From assembly GCF_014356525.2 (NCBI RefSeq), contig NC_052505.1:6230171-6294170 (forward strand): a DNA stretch of 64,000 bases, in the 5' to 3' direction. Positions 22,302 to 33,234 of the stretch are shown here, piece by piece. The notes under the pieces are model-generated. The model had not been told where the DNA came from. It saw nothing but the letters and a program-made list of their open reading frames with translations, and did not search any database. This stretch comes from Nilaparvata lugens. Its lineage: Eukaryota > Arthropoda > Insecta > Hemiptera > Delphacidae. The position numbers were made by a program, and so were the translations under genes. Position 1 is the first letter of the stretch. Every line of letters begins with the position of its first letter.

Positions 22302-23044
22302 AGCTCTAAAATTAATATAATCATTTCTTTATCGTACATTGGATTCGTATCAGCAATATTCCAGATAGGAGTTGTTGGAATCAATAACAGTAGTTGTAGT
22401 AGAGATAAGGCTAAGTAATCGTTGTGATTGTAACTAATGCTTGTAAATTCTCATTTGCGTGTTAGCATAGAAAAATAGAAACCAATGTTCTCAGGTACTC
22501 GGGTTTACTAGAGTACTATACAAGGAGCTGAGGAACAAGGTTATTAGATTTCTCGAGATTAGATTACCTATTTTACCTATCTAGTATCTATCATTATAAT
22601 GTATGAGATTTGCATCGACGCCAGTACAACTTCCGTTGAGGCACAATATTTTCTGAAAGCCAGAATTAAAAAATACCAATTGAGTTATGAAACCTGCTGT
22701 AGGCTCGAAGCTGATTCTCATGAGGCACTTCTGCTGTTTCATTACGATTCAAGCCTATAATTTGGCAACGCGCTTCACAATAATAAGCTGTTACAATCAG
22801 TGCCAGCTGACATAAATACCGATCGTTGCAGTCATGATAATAACCGCTTCTGCGACGTCAATAACAGAATTATACCGATATTAGTGCGCACTGCTTTCGA
22901 ATTAGGTTAACCTGTTTCCTGTAGGCCTATCTACAGCAGATACAAGAGGTTGCAAGAGGTGCAAATGCGTAAATACTATCCTTCGGGAAGAAGGCAAAAC
23001 TAACGTAAGTAGAGAATTGTTGGGAAATAATCATTATTGAATTT
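22302..23044. other. Spacer, nothing supportable
   Basis: Slightly GC-richer around 22600-22900 but without an open frame of coding character. This is the pre-insertion flank of the LINE fragment at 23058. Confidence 0.45.
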
Positions 23045-23678
23045 AAAAACTAACTATGAAAATCTCACCTCAAAAATCCAAGATAATGGCATTCAGGGGA
23101 AAGTGGCCAGTCAGATCAAAGATCGTGATAGACAATCAAGCATTAGATCAAGTGAGAGACTTCAGCTACTTGGGATGCCGCATTTCATTCGCTAAGGATG
23201 AAGATGTTGGTGAAAAAGTGGCGAAATTCAGTGCGGTCTGTGGCACTATAAGGCGAGCTATAGGAAGGCGAACGAGACAAGATACCCAGCTGAAGTTTTA
23301 CAAAACAATGGCGATACCGTTAATAGCATACGGTAGTGAGGCATGGATCTTAAACAGACAAACTGAATCTCGTATACAAGCTGCTGAAATGAGATTTTTA
23401 CGAGCGGTCAAAGGTTGTAGTAGACTGGATAAAATAAGGAATGACAACATAAGAGCTGAATTGAATGTAGAACCGCTATTCGATATTCTGAAGAAATATC
23501 GGGAAAATTGTTCTAATCATTTATTTAGAATGCCATCCAATAGGTTCCCAATATTAGCATGGGAGTACAAACCCGAAGGAAAGCGAGGCATAGGAAGACC
23601 AAGGAAGAAATGGATGCCGGTACAGGCCAATAGAGCCTTATCCTTGTAAGAAGATGATGATGATGAAAAACTAACTAT
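23045..23678 (+). mobile_element. 5'-truncated LINE insertion with 13-bp target-site duplication
   Basis: AAAAACTAACTAT occurs exactly at 23045-23057 and again at 23666-23678. Between them (23058-23665) lies the C-terminal part of a reverse-transcriptase polyprotein followed by a GATGATGATG tail. Perfect direct repeats around a 5'-truncated, 3'-simple-repeat-tailed insert are the signature of target-primed reverse transcription. The short decay suggests a fairly young insertion. Confidence 0.92.
23056..23649 (+). pseudogene. Reverse-transcriptase C-terminal fragment of a non-LTR retrotransposon
   Basis: A 197-codon intact frame reads as the part of a LINE polyprotein lying C-terminal to the catalytic FADD box. 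KSKIMAF and FSYLGC (residues 36-41) correspond to the conserved post-catalytic region of endonuclease/reverse-transcriptase proteins. FYKTMAIPLIAYGSEAW (about 83-99) and the basic GRPRKKW near residue 180 are the usual thumb and C-terminal features. The catalytic and endonuclease domains are missing because the insert is 5'-truncated. The apparent ATG (23056-23058) straddles the target-duplication/insert junction, so it is not a native start. The frame ends shortly before a GATGATGATG tail. It has no host function that I can infer; clade not assigned beyond non-LTR. Confidence 0.88.
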
Positions 23679-24221
23679 AACATCAATAATTGTAAACTTT
23701 AAGATTCCAATTTTGGTAGCCTAAAGAGTTTTCAGATTTTGCCACTAAGGTACCTTTCTGTAGTAGAAAAAAAATAACAATCATGATCATCTGTCCAAAA
23801 TCAAGTCAAATCAATAGTCGTCTACTGTAATGTCGAGTATACAGCGACTGTTTGGAGATCAATCTGATAGAAAATATCACTTAAAGTAATTTATAGAAGC
23901 TTTGTTGCGTCATAATTACATCTCTTTTACTCAGGAATGCTCACAGTCTCACATAGCCCCCCCCCCTTCCCCTTCGATGCAGTGTGCGTAATTGAGACAC
24001 TTGGTGTCTAAAGGAAGGATTTGCGAACTCTTCCTGCGGGGCTGAGTGTTGTGGTTATGGGAAACCCTGCTTGCTTTTACAAACAATCTACATTTTACAT
24101 CATGTTATTTATAATGCGAGGACAACATTACTTCCTTATTCCTTACTCCCTTAAATACAGGGAAAAGTTATTATAAATGCCTTTTCATTGTCATATGACA
24201 GTAAAATCATCAATAATAGTA
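23679..24221. other. Spacer with a C-run
   Basis: A run of about eleven C followed by TTCCCC at 23957-23972 is the only distinctive feature. No gene seen. Confidence 0.5.
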
Positions 24222-24430
24222 TCTATATAATAAGAGAGTAGGGTTGTGTCTGTTCGTTTGTTCGTGTGTTCGTTTGTTCGCATCAAAACATGTCAACTTG
24301 TGGATTGCAACCAGAAAAACGGGAATGATTTAGATCTCCAAATTTTGCACATAGATTCTAAAAATATCAATCTCGTGCACCTGAAAGCCCAAATTTCAAT
24401 TTTCCTTCTAGATTTTTCATAATTAATGTT
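24222..24430 (+). mobile_element. Helitron-like 5' end with TTCG-rich tandem words
   Basis: TCTATATAATAAGAGAGTAG is the kind of 5' terminus (TC followed by TATA/ATAA) I associate with insect Helitron-like repeats. It is followed by GTTCGTTT-type tandem words (24251-24280) and the body AAATTTTGCACATAGATTCT, also used by the 25-kb family. The 3' end is not located, so whether the tRNA-like sequence at 24.56 kb belongs to the same element is unknown. Confidence 0.4.
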
Positions 24431-24540
24431 CAAATTTCATCTATGCTACCGTACATGGAGTTCCATAGGCTACATTGTTGTTTCCCAGAAGTGTGTTTTT
24501 TTAAGAGGAGGTTATAATGCTGTTACAAGACTAGACGACG

Positions 24541-24568
24541 CTAGACGGCATTTCGTAATGCCGTTTAG
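24541..24568. repeat. Strong hairpin overlapping a tRNA-like sequence
   Basis: CTAGACGGCATT (24541-24552) pairs with AATGCCGTTTAG (24557-24568) at 11 of 12 positions across a TCGT loop. The right arm contains the first bases of the tRNA-like segment, so the two structures would be mutually exclusive in RNA. Confidence 0.8.
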
Positions 24569-24625
24569 CGTAACGGTAGAACGCTCGCTTACGGAGCGAT
24601 TGTTCCTCGGTTCGAATCCCATTTC
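24559..24625 (+). tRNA. tRNA-like sequence, probably a SINE/transposon promoter or decayed tRNA
   Basis: TAGCGTAACGG with GTAGAACG resembles a Pol III A box and D arm. CGCTC...GAGCG is a perfect 5-bp anticodon-type stem with loop GCTTACG. GGTTCGAATCC (24609-24619) is a perfect B box. Against a working tRNA: position 33 of the loop is C rather than the nearly invariant U, the T stem pairs poorly (CTCGG with CCCAT), and no acceptor partner for GCCGTTT is visible. The ATTTC...TTTTTTTTT after it offers a Pol III terminator. I read it as a tRNA-derived Pol III promoter of a retroposon or a pseudo-tRNA. Confidence 0.45.
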
Positions 24626-24639
24626 TTCTCAATTTTTTT

Positions 24640-25062
24640 TTGTTCCTAATTTTTCCCCTCGAAACGTATTATTATCAATTATTTTTTGAAGGAATTGGTT
24701 TCCATTACAATTGAACTTGGATTTCATCGAATAATTATTTTTAAAGTAATATTTTGCCACCAGTATAAATGAAATGGACATAGTCTTCATGCTGTAGGCC
24801 TATCATTGAATTTCATAAGAAAAACATGAATAGATCACAATAAAATAAGTGGTAATTTATATTCTTCAGTTATAATGTACTATCAGACACGAATTCGCAG
24901 TGAAACGAGTATTTTAGGTAAGTTATTTTGTTTGGAATTGGGAAAACAAAAGGCTGCCTGATTCAAATTGAGGAGGATCTAATTGATACTAAAATTTATT
25001 GATGTATTGGAAAAATCAATATGATTCTGTAAGGTTTCGAAGTATTATGTCTTCTTCAGTTT
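24640..25062. other. Spacer, nothing supportable
   Basis: AT-rich sequence. Part of it may be the body of the element carrying the tRNA-like segment. Confidence 0.45.
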
Positions 25063-25852
25063 TCTATACTATAATAAGGGAAAGAACTGGCTTATACACG
25101 TAAGGAATAGGGAATTATGTTTGACGCATCATCACATCTGAAATATACTCAACTGATTAATTTGAAATTTTGCATATAGATTCTTGATTAACCGAGGATG
25201 GTTATTTATGCCTATTTTCAGTTCTTCAAGATTTCATTACGTCAAGTTTTCAATTTATCATGCTTCCAGTTGTTGTATAGAAGCAGCTGAACATTTCTCT
25301 TAAAAGGGACATTAGATGATAGGTATGATTGGGGATCCTATTCGAATAAAAATAACTGATTTTCTGTCGCATCAAAACCGCACCGATTTCTCAAACCGTT
25401 CAAAATTTATTCTCATTCAAAGATACTGATAAATCATCCATCTATCCATCATCTTCACTAGAATAATGGACATTAGATGATAGGTATGATTGGGGATCCT
25501 ATTCGAATAAAAATGACTGATTTTCTGTCGCATCAAAACCGCACCGATTTCTCAAACCGTTCAAAATTTATTCTCATTCAAAGATACTGATAAATCATCC
25601 ATCTATCCATCATCTTTACTAGAATAATGGAAAGAGCTGGCTCATACACGTACGTGATGTAGGAAAATTATGTTTGACACATCATCGCGTCTGAACTATT
25701 GGAATGATTGATTTGAAATTTTGCATAAAGATTCTTCATTAACCGAGGATGGTTATAGGCCTATTTTCAAATTTCAAATTTTTTATTACGTCAAGTTTTC
25801 ATTTTGCAAAGTTTTAAAATAGACCCTTTCGAAGCACGGGTTACCTACCAGT
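25063..25852 (+). mobile_element. Helitron-like repeat with duplicated interior
   Basis: Begins TCTATACTATAATAAGGG and shows the same words as the copies at 2.5-3.2 kb (TACACGTA, CATCATCACATCTGAA, TTGAAATTTTGCATA, TTACGTCAAGTTTTC). It restarts at about 25621 (AGAATAATGGAAAGAGCTGG, CATACACGTACGTGAT) and ends GAAGCACGGGTTACCTACCA-GT at 25852. It is therefore either one element with an internal duplication or two overlapping copies, separated by the 161-bp tandem pair. No coding. Confidence 0.5.
25307..25628 (+). repeat. Two 161-bp tandem units
   Basis: GGACATTAGATGATAGGTAT... repeats with an exact 161-bp period (25307-25467, 25468-25628) and only about two substitutions by eye. Each unit contains TTTTCTGTCGCATCAAAACC and ATCATCCATCTATCCATCAT. 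The near identity makes this a very recent duplication. Confidence 0.95.
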
Positions 25853-25996
25853 TGCCAATATCAAGAATGTTGAATCTTGAATGTACAATACAGTTCAGTA
25901 TATCTGATCTCTGGAGTGTTGATGAACATTCCAATTTGTTTTGACTAAAGTAGCAAGTTTCCTACTTTGTACTTGGTATGGTCTATCAGTTATCAT

Positions 25997-26034
25997 AGAG
26001 AGAGAGAGTGCTAGAGAGAAAGAGAGAGAGAAAG
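25997..26034. repeat. (GA)n-rich microsatellite
   Basis: Interrupted GA array (AGAGAGAGAGTGCTAGAGAG, then AAAGAGAGAGAGAAAG). Confidence 0.9.
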
Positions 26035-27384
26035 AACATAGAACATGATAGCTTCTCCATACCAAAAGCTTAGTAAACAGCAAAACAACAACTAGAGAGA
26101 AATTCTCGTATTTTTATGTTGTTATTTACTCTAATCGTGCTCAAGGAGAACATCACAACAGATTCGATTGCTTGGAGTATCGAAACATGGAATAAGAATT
26201 GTCCTGCACATATTATAGAGGATGGAATAGTCGGACTAAAATGTAAGGGTTGATGCAGAATGTATTGGGGAGAATACCGTATTAAGTAAGTAGGCTATAA
26301 AGTAGAAGATGGAAAGATGAATGAGAAGTGCATGGACAGGGGGACTGAAGAATGAGAAACGGTCAAAGAATATGGAGAGGCAAAAAAGGCGAGAGCGAAG
26401 AACTTGAAAAAAGTTCAAAAGATTAATAAAAATGATGATGAAGGAAATTAAAGAAGGAGTGATGAAGTAGTTGTGAGGAGGGAAGATAAGGAAGTGAGGG
26501 AAATGGGAAGGAAAAAGAAAAACTAGAAGAATGTAACTTGGGGTTTTTTGACCGACTATCCAAGTCCCCAACTCAGCACGCATTTCCTACTTTGTAAGTA
26601 AAAATGTATCTCAATCAGAAAAAAGCGAAATGGAAAAGATGAAGTGAGGATGAGGACGGAATTAATAAAAAAGAACGTGGAGAATATGAAGAAAATAATA
26701 AGAAGAGAAGCGGTGACATCACTAGCGGTTCTGGTACCTTTCTTTGCCAGAACTGATTATTTACTTATTTCTTGATGGAAGCAAGTCTGGAATTTTCCGC
26801 CTTAGCTCTGCCGAAGAAAATAATTGGCTATCAATTAAAAGGATTGAGCTCGGAAGCCAGAAAAACAGCTAAACCGTGATAACGACCAACACTGCGACGA
26901 TTATTTTTATGATAATAACAATAATAATGATGATGACAAAGCTGCTGCTGATAATGAAGTTCGAAAGAAAAGAAAAAACTCAGTAGACAGTTTGTTGTTA
27001 TGATTCTCATTAATTATATTTTTGATTTTCTTATTTCTTTTTGTAAAATCCTTCCTTCAGCTTCCGCACATCAACAATGTAGGCCAATTCCATTGATTAG
27101 TTAGTTCTTGAAGAAAATGGACATTTATTTTTTTTTCTTTTTATTACATTAGATTAGATTATATTGGGTTTTATTGGATTAGATTCAACATCGAGCTGAA
27201 TAATTCCCCATCAGAAGCTTCACTTCATTAATATGGTACAATGCGACCTAAAATAGTGAGATAGAAGTACAGTACTGAATACCAACAATAGGTGTAGTGT
27301 TTACTAAATACGAAAGCTTCTCAAGCTATTGTAACAGATCTGGTATGAAGACCTCTAAATAAATTGAGATCTGGAATAAGGTTA
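26035..27384. other. Purine-rich spacer
   Basis: 26280-26720 is strikingly purine-rich on the plus strand (GAAGATGGAAAGATG, GGAGGGAAGATAAGGAAG). This alone keeps a 115-codon frame open on the minus strand (26236-26583); its Phe/Leu/Ser/Pro-rich product is a composition artefact. 26900-26950 has AATAATAATGATGATG and GCTGCTGCTGATAATG simple words. 27150-27185 has ATTAGATTAGATTATATTGG words. Confidence 0.5.
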
Positions 27385-27531
27385 ATATTTAAAATTTCCA
27401 AAATGTTTATATTTTTTATAATTTTTTTTATATTTAATGTTTCCAAATGCTAATACCTGGATAGTTACTCTATTTGTATGAAATATGTTCGATAAGGAAT
27501 AAAAATTTTGATTGATTGATATTTAAAATTT
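27385..27531 (+). mobile_element. Extremely 5'-truncated LINE tail with 13-bp target-site duplication
   Basis: ATATTTAAAATTT is at 27385-27397 and again, exactly, at 27519-27531. The 121 bp between ends GGAATAAAAATTTTGATTGA-TTG, a poly(A)-signal-like AATAAA followed by a TTGA repeat tail, as in non-LTR elements with simple-repeat tails. Only the last part of a 3' UTR is present. Confidence 0.75.
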
Positions 27532-27829
27532 ATTCTATACAATTATTTTAAGAAGTCTCCAGATAGCTCATAACTAACTGTCTTGGAAGGTATGAATTGG
27601 AAAATTGGAAATATTTATGTTCAATAGGCAGAAAAAATTCAATTATCTACTCACCACAGCTACAATAGTCCATTAATTTTTCTTGTGAGGTCCACATGCG
27701 ATTTTAGTTCTTGAAATCGTGTGTCAGCTGTCTAGTGTCTGATTCAAGAAAAACAGGTCGGTCGAAAAGCATGCTTGCCGGAGTCACATGAGGACCTCAC
27801 CAGAACAATACGAGGAGTGTTTTAGCTGT
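27532..27829. other. Spacer with an inverted TGTGAGGTCC pair
   Basis: CTTGTGAGGTCCACATG (27682-27698) and CACATGAGGACCTCACCAG (27785-27803) are loosely inverted to each other. They may be the ends of a small element of about 120 bp. Confidence 0.4.
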
Positions 27830-28260
27830 GGTGGATAAACTAGTAGTTCTGTGAACAGTAGACCTCACGCAGTATTCTCATCCACAAGTACCTGATTGAA
27901 ACTATAGACCTTATTGAAATACAGCAATAGACTGGCTTCTCCACACATCTGTGTAATCACTTGGCTGCTGATTTATGATGAATAATTCTATAGTCTGATT
28001 TTTACTCTAATATTGGCGCATGAAGGAGGCTCCTTTTTCCTTTTATATTATCCTTGAATGCAAAATTTCCAAAAACCTTGTATATACGTCGACGTGCAAT
28101 TAAAAAATGAACATACCTGTCAAATTTCATGAAAATCTATTACCGCGTTTCGCCGTAAATGCGCAACATATAAACATATAAACATTTAAACATTCAAACA
28201 TTTAAACATTAAGAGGAAAGCCAAACCGTCGACTTGAATATTAGACCTCATTTCGCTCGG
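27830..28260. repeat. Probable dispersed repeat with AAACATNT array
   Basis: Opens near GTTCTGTGAACAGTAGACC and closes near GAATATTAGACCTCATTTCG-CTCGG. TTTCATGAAAATCTATTACC, GCGTTTCGCCGTAAATGCGC and the array that follows are of a type I have seen repeatedly in hemipteran assemblies (recollection only). No coding; superfamily unknown. Confidence 0.35.
28165..28210 (+). repeat. Short tandem array of (A)AACATNTA
   Basis: Six to seven units of 8 bp (CATATAAA, CATTTAAA, CATTCAAA). A closely similar array occurs at 52884-52930 in another repeat. Confidence 0.9.
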
Positions 28261-29628
28261 TCAATAATTGAATTTTTCTGTCCATTGAACATCAATATTG
28301 CCAATTTTATTCGATAAAAAGGATGAATTTTCAAATCTGGCTGAGATTTGAAATCAATTTCATATTTTTCCAGTTGCTCTCTAGCACGTTTATAATGAGT
28401 TAGTTTTCTTATTATTACTGTATAGCACATTCACATTCTCTGGAGTTCCAAATCATTGATCAAAACATCTCATACTATAGTCTAAAGAAAATCATGAGTA
28501 ATTCAAGCTTTTTCAATTATTTGGAAATTTTTCTAAATTTTGATAACATAATACTCCTCTGTAGTGAATTTGTTATTTGAAGAGCTTATTTTGCTTCAAT
28601 CATGTTTTGAATACTTTTTCTGTAGCTATCCTTTCGTTCGTTAGCATTGACGTTGATCCCCAGTAACAAGGGGCGAATGATATGGCTAAATAAGATGTCA
28701 ACGGCAAGTTCCATATTATTCAAATCTATGTATCGTTAGCTGGCTACAAAACAGGAATAATGAGCAGCCGCGTATGTTTTACGGCAACATAAGGGCAACG
28801 AGCTGCATGACTGTGTTTATGCTTAGTTGCTGATGTTCATTCAGCATCTCCATTTTCACTAATGCATGCTAGATTGTAGAGTAGCGTTGGGAACCTACCA
28901 ATCCCATCCCCGCTGTCTTATTCGTTTCTAATGCTGCCCTGTGATTGGTTGATTGGCAGCCTGCAAACGTCAATCTGAATGACGTAGCCTTAATTGATGA
29001 ACCACTTCGACACTCAACTGGTTTACTCAGCTACGTTTTAATGCGTGAATGAGTGAGCATGTGCGTTGGAGAATGGTAGTACTGATGCTTATTTATGATG
29101 TTCTTTTCCGCATGAAAAGGTACAAATCAATGGTTAGGTTGAGTAGTTTTACATTAAGAAAAGTGGGGTAACAGCTTGAATAAGATTTTGAAAGCTAGTG
29201 TGTCAGTCGCAGGTTGTATGTGTAACATGTGTTGAATGTCAAACTACTGTACGTTTTCCTTTCATCTCTCTCACACTCTCTGTATTTAACTCTCACTCTC
29301 TTACTTCCATCAATAATTATTAGTTTTGTCGAGAATTAATTCTTGCATCAATTTTTTAGAACTAGAGCTGTAAGGATTTATTGGTTTTAGACACATCTGA
29401 TATAAATCCTTCAAAACATGGGTTTATGATTATGAAATTACAGTACACTGTAATACAAACTCTCACAATAAAATATCCACAATTTTAAAAGAATGTTACT
29501 AATATCAGAAAAATAAATAAAATACTATTTACACTACGTCATGTTCTCATGTTACAAAATTCATATAAAATTGTTATTTGTGTAATGATATGGACAGTAT
29601 TGGATTTTGACAGGTAGTTTTTCAGGAT
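28261..29628. other. Spacer with a weak promoter-like patch
   Basis: Mostly AT-rich. At 28940-28990, two inverted CCAAT words (GTGATTGGTTGATTGGCAG) and a TGACGTAG CRE half-site lie in a GC-richer patch. That could be a promoter, but no exon follows that I can support. CACTCTCTGTATTTAACTCTC simple sequence near 29270-29300. Confidence 0.3.
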
Positions 29629-29707
29629 TTATTTAAATATTTATTCATTCAATCATTCAGAGTTACACAACTTACAGAAACGTACCACAGGCTTAAGCCC
29701 AAAATGG
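29629..29707 (-). mobile_element. Possible LINE 3' end in reverse orientation
   Basis: On the minus strand this reads GGGCTTAAGCCTGTGG..., then AATGATTGAATGAATAAAT, that is a GC-richer 3' UTR followed by a simple-repeat tail. This shape matches a non-LTR element end. No target duplication was found and no coding is attached, so confidence is low. Confidence 0.3.
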
Positions 29708-32700
29708 TTCCAATTCTTGTTTATACAACAGTCCAAATGTAGCTAGAATATTTGGGTCACTTCAACATTCTTCAATCATACACTCAATTTACAATTCAAA
29801 ACACACAAAAACAATTTTATATTATTTCTAATAATTCATCACATTATTAAATCGCTGAATTATAATTTTTCATCAATAATCAAAAATCTATTTATATAGA
29901 ACATATTGTTATACTGTACAATTACTATTGCATATAATGAGTAAATGATAAGTACAAATATTTCATTCAATTGTCTGGAGATAATACTCTATCAATCATT
30001 TGATTGATGGAATATTCAATAATTCAAAACAATAACTATTGTGTGTGAACGGCTTCTCGTACGTGTATTGCTTGTTGCATAGCACTCGTTCTAAGGCGTA
30101 CAATAGAATTCTTTCTCTTTCAGTGTGTCTGTGTTTGTTGATCTATTCCTCCATTACGTAGTAAATACAGTATACTAAGCACTTCTACCTTTTTCAAATG
30201 TTTTAGAGTTTCCATACATAAACTCCAATTCATTAAAGTAATTAATTATTATAACATAATAGTCTGCCTCCTGTTTCTCTTCCTCATTTTCCAAGTGCTT
30301 GAGAGGTACTACACTCCTTGAATGAGGTATATCCTTCCACTTTGATATAAAATCACATTACTATATAATTACTCTAGGTTCATTCACATATAAAATTCGT
30401 GCCTTAGTTTTGAGCATTATACTTATGACGATGACTGTTCATTATCCGATTATTGGTTACTCCTGTTAATGGTATAACAGATACAAAATTCATAGAAACC
30501 TGTTTGGAAAATCTTTTAAAAATCACCTATTTCAATGATATTCCGAGACTTCACTAGCAGTCCCAAACAAGTATTCACTTCAAACCTCAAATCTATAAAC
30601 TGATGCGAACAAAGATGAACTTGGAAACATTCTTGTGGCCTATCAATTTACCAAGTTTACATACAACACTCATTTGGCCATTGTTAGTTCGCTGGTTTAT
30701 GTATCTACTACAGTATTCCTCATGTGTATTTTCTCAACACCGCAAAGCTCCTTCCAACTTGAAAACTTGAGACTGCTTTATAACTTCTCTTTTAAATCCA
30801 CATGATGCTTCTCGACTTATGCAGCCTTCACTATGATACGAACACAAACAAGAGTATTTTCTCTCCATTTCATAGTTTTATTCAATTCCTAACACATATG
30901 CTTCCCTCTTACTGATACAATCATCTTGTTTCGTATGCGAATCGCCGCGTGTGTGAGAGGATATGTGAGCCGCGCATCACGATCAGCACCAAGGGGGTGG
31001 AAGTGAGTGGACGAGGGATGTTAATTTCCATCTTGAACTTTATTCCGAGAGTTTGGCGAGAACCAAGTAATGGATTCAAGAGTGGACAGCTTTATCACAC
31101 CGACACGATGGTTAAGTGGCCTCAGCTGCTATCAGCCTGAATGGTTGGAGTATGAGTGGTGGTGAGGGGGTGGAGGATTATCTGGCCGGCCGGGTTGTAT
31201 TTCACTTAACAAGCGACAAGTATCCGGCAAAGTCGACTATAATATTGTTCATTACAGTATTGCAAGATATTCGCCTCAGCTCCCGGATAAGCGGAGTATG
31301 GTCTACGAATAACAAAGTTCATCTAATGACTGCTCTCCCACAGCAGATATCCGCTCATTATCTTGCGGCGGGTCTTGTTCATAATATACACACACACATT
31401 GTTGTCTAGTCTCCACCTAATGCCATCAGCCAACGTATAGCAGACGAGATCAGTGTACAACGCAGATAAGCTGATTACCAACGGACTGTACTAATTGTTT
31501 TCACAGTTTACTATTGGAATGTTCAGCTAGAATTTTATCACCACGCGTATTTAGAACTGGATTCGCTACATTGTGCTAGAACTGTGGTATAGGGATAAGC
31601 TCTCCTAAGTTATTGAATCTATCGAGGATTCGTGGATGGGATCGTTCCATAAACAGATGTTCTAATGGGTGTTGAAAGGATGCACGAATTGGAATTTGAA
31701 TAGAGTTGAAAGTGCGGCTTATACAAACGCAATTATTGGTAATCTCTTGAAATGCAATAAATGGAATCTTATCAAATAGTCACGATTCGATAATGTAAGG
31801 CACTCTGTGAACGCATACAAAATTCTTGAATCACGTAGAAGTGTGATATTTGTATGAATATGAGGCTGATTATAAGCAAGAAGTCAGTAGGGTAGATAAA
31901 TGTATACTCGTATGCATTATAAATGTGCTTACATGTAAATATGCTAGTTTACAAGGCATGTCATGCATGTAGATCTAATCTATCATTCATCTTCACAACA
32001 TTTGACTACTCAAGATAACATTTATATAACAATGTGTCGTGAATTCATTGTAGTGTCTTCCAATAATAATATTTAGTATATAGAAAATGGCTTAACTGTT
32101 CAACTCTGTCTTCAAATCCTGAAGAACGCCCCTGAATAAACATGGATAGAGCATCTACTATTCGTTACTCTGACATTGGAAATTGTCAAATTTCAAAAGT
32201 TTTGACCTTTATCCATTATTGGATAACATTAAAATAAGTGAACGCTATATCGAATCTTGGGTTTTGAAACTATGCATTTTCCTCCCAACACTTCCACTTA
32301 ATGGAGCACTTGGCTATCACCCATTATTTTAAGTAGAGGGGAAATTTGTAGGTCAACCTGATACTATTATTCATTTTCTATTGAGTTTATTATTTTTTTA
32401 GTTTTTTCATTTTCTATAAGCGGTAGGGTAGAGATCTCCTTCCTTTCTTAGACAAGCCAATCGCGTATTCAATCCCACCTAATTTCCTATCACCTTTGCA
32501 TGTATCACGTACACTACCGTTGAACTTCCAGATAATTTCCAGTGGAAGGCAAAATGACTCCCCCGACCGCAGATAAATCTTCGGTTGCGTCCTTGAAATG
32601 CAGATGGCAGCACTGGTGTCCAAGAGGGCTGGACGACGGCGAGCTTCTTCAGCACTCGTAGATGTTGGACTATAATTTAATTGAAACCGTTTTTCACCTT

Positions 32701-33234
32701 TGAAATTTATTGCCCAATTTACTGTCCCGGCCCCTTGGAGCAGCTTTAATTTGTACTGAGCACACGTAGTCGTGCACATTTTCCAGGCTTCAGGTTAATT
32801 AACGTAGATGGGTACACACACTCACTCACACGCACACACACTGCTGCTGCTGGCTGCTCTTCTATTAGCACTCTACTCTCTGGAAGAGGCTGCAGTAGGA
32901 GGAATGAATGAATCTCTGGAGCCGACTCTCTGGAAGACTGCAGGGCTGGAGGGGCAACTTTGAAATCGTTTTCATACACGATTCGCAACACCATTCTCAA
33001 AATCATGGTGAAATAAAAAATATATTGTCATTTGTTGTTTATTTGAGCCAATCTAGTTTCAATGCACCCAGGGCATCATCTCCGGTGCCCTTTCGTGTTG
33101 GACTCAGTGGTCTTCTAGGTTAGAATATACTATATTCAAACCCAAAATTGCACCGAATATGATGAAGAAATTCTGCAACATATTTTATCTGATTATCTGT
33201 GATCTGTTTCTAATGTAAATTTCATTTTGAATAC
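29708..33234. other. Spacer with some GC-richer patches, no gene supported
   Basis: 30940-31440 and 32410-33130 are GC-richer and hold frames of 60-120 codons on both strands (for example minus 32414-32779). I recognise no family, and splice signals bordering them are not convincing. They could be untranslated exons or regulatory DNA. CA/CT repeats occur at 32814-32850, followed by CTGCTGCTGCTGG. Confidence 0.4.

Noticed and set aside
24559..24625. Functional tRNA gene
   Set aside because: Lacks U33, a paired acceptor stem and a sound T stem. Kept only as a tRNA-like feature.
26236..26583. 115-codon minus-strand ORF rich in Phe/Leu/Ser/Pro
   Set aside because: It lies exactly over a purine-rich stretch where stop codons are rare on the minus strand. 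There is no domain, and its composition tracks the nucleotide bias.
27150..27190. Telomere-like ATTAG repeats
   Set aside because: Units are ATTAGATTAGATTATATTGG and irregular, not TTAGG arrays. Too short for a telomeric insertion.
32414..33006. Overlapping minus-strand ORFs of 121 and 86 codons
   Set aside because: The patch is GC-richer but I see no family resemblance, and frames on the plus strand are open as well. It could be untranslated exon sequence, but a CDS call is unsupported.
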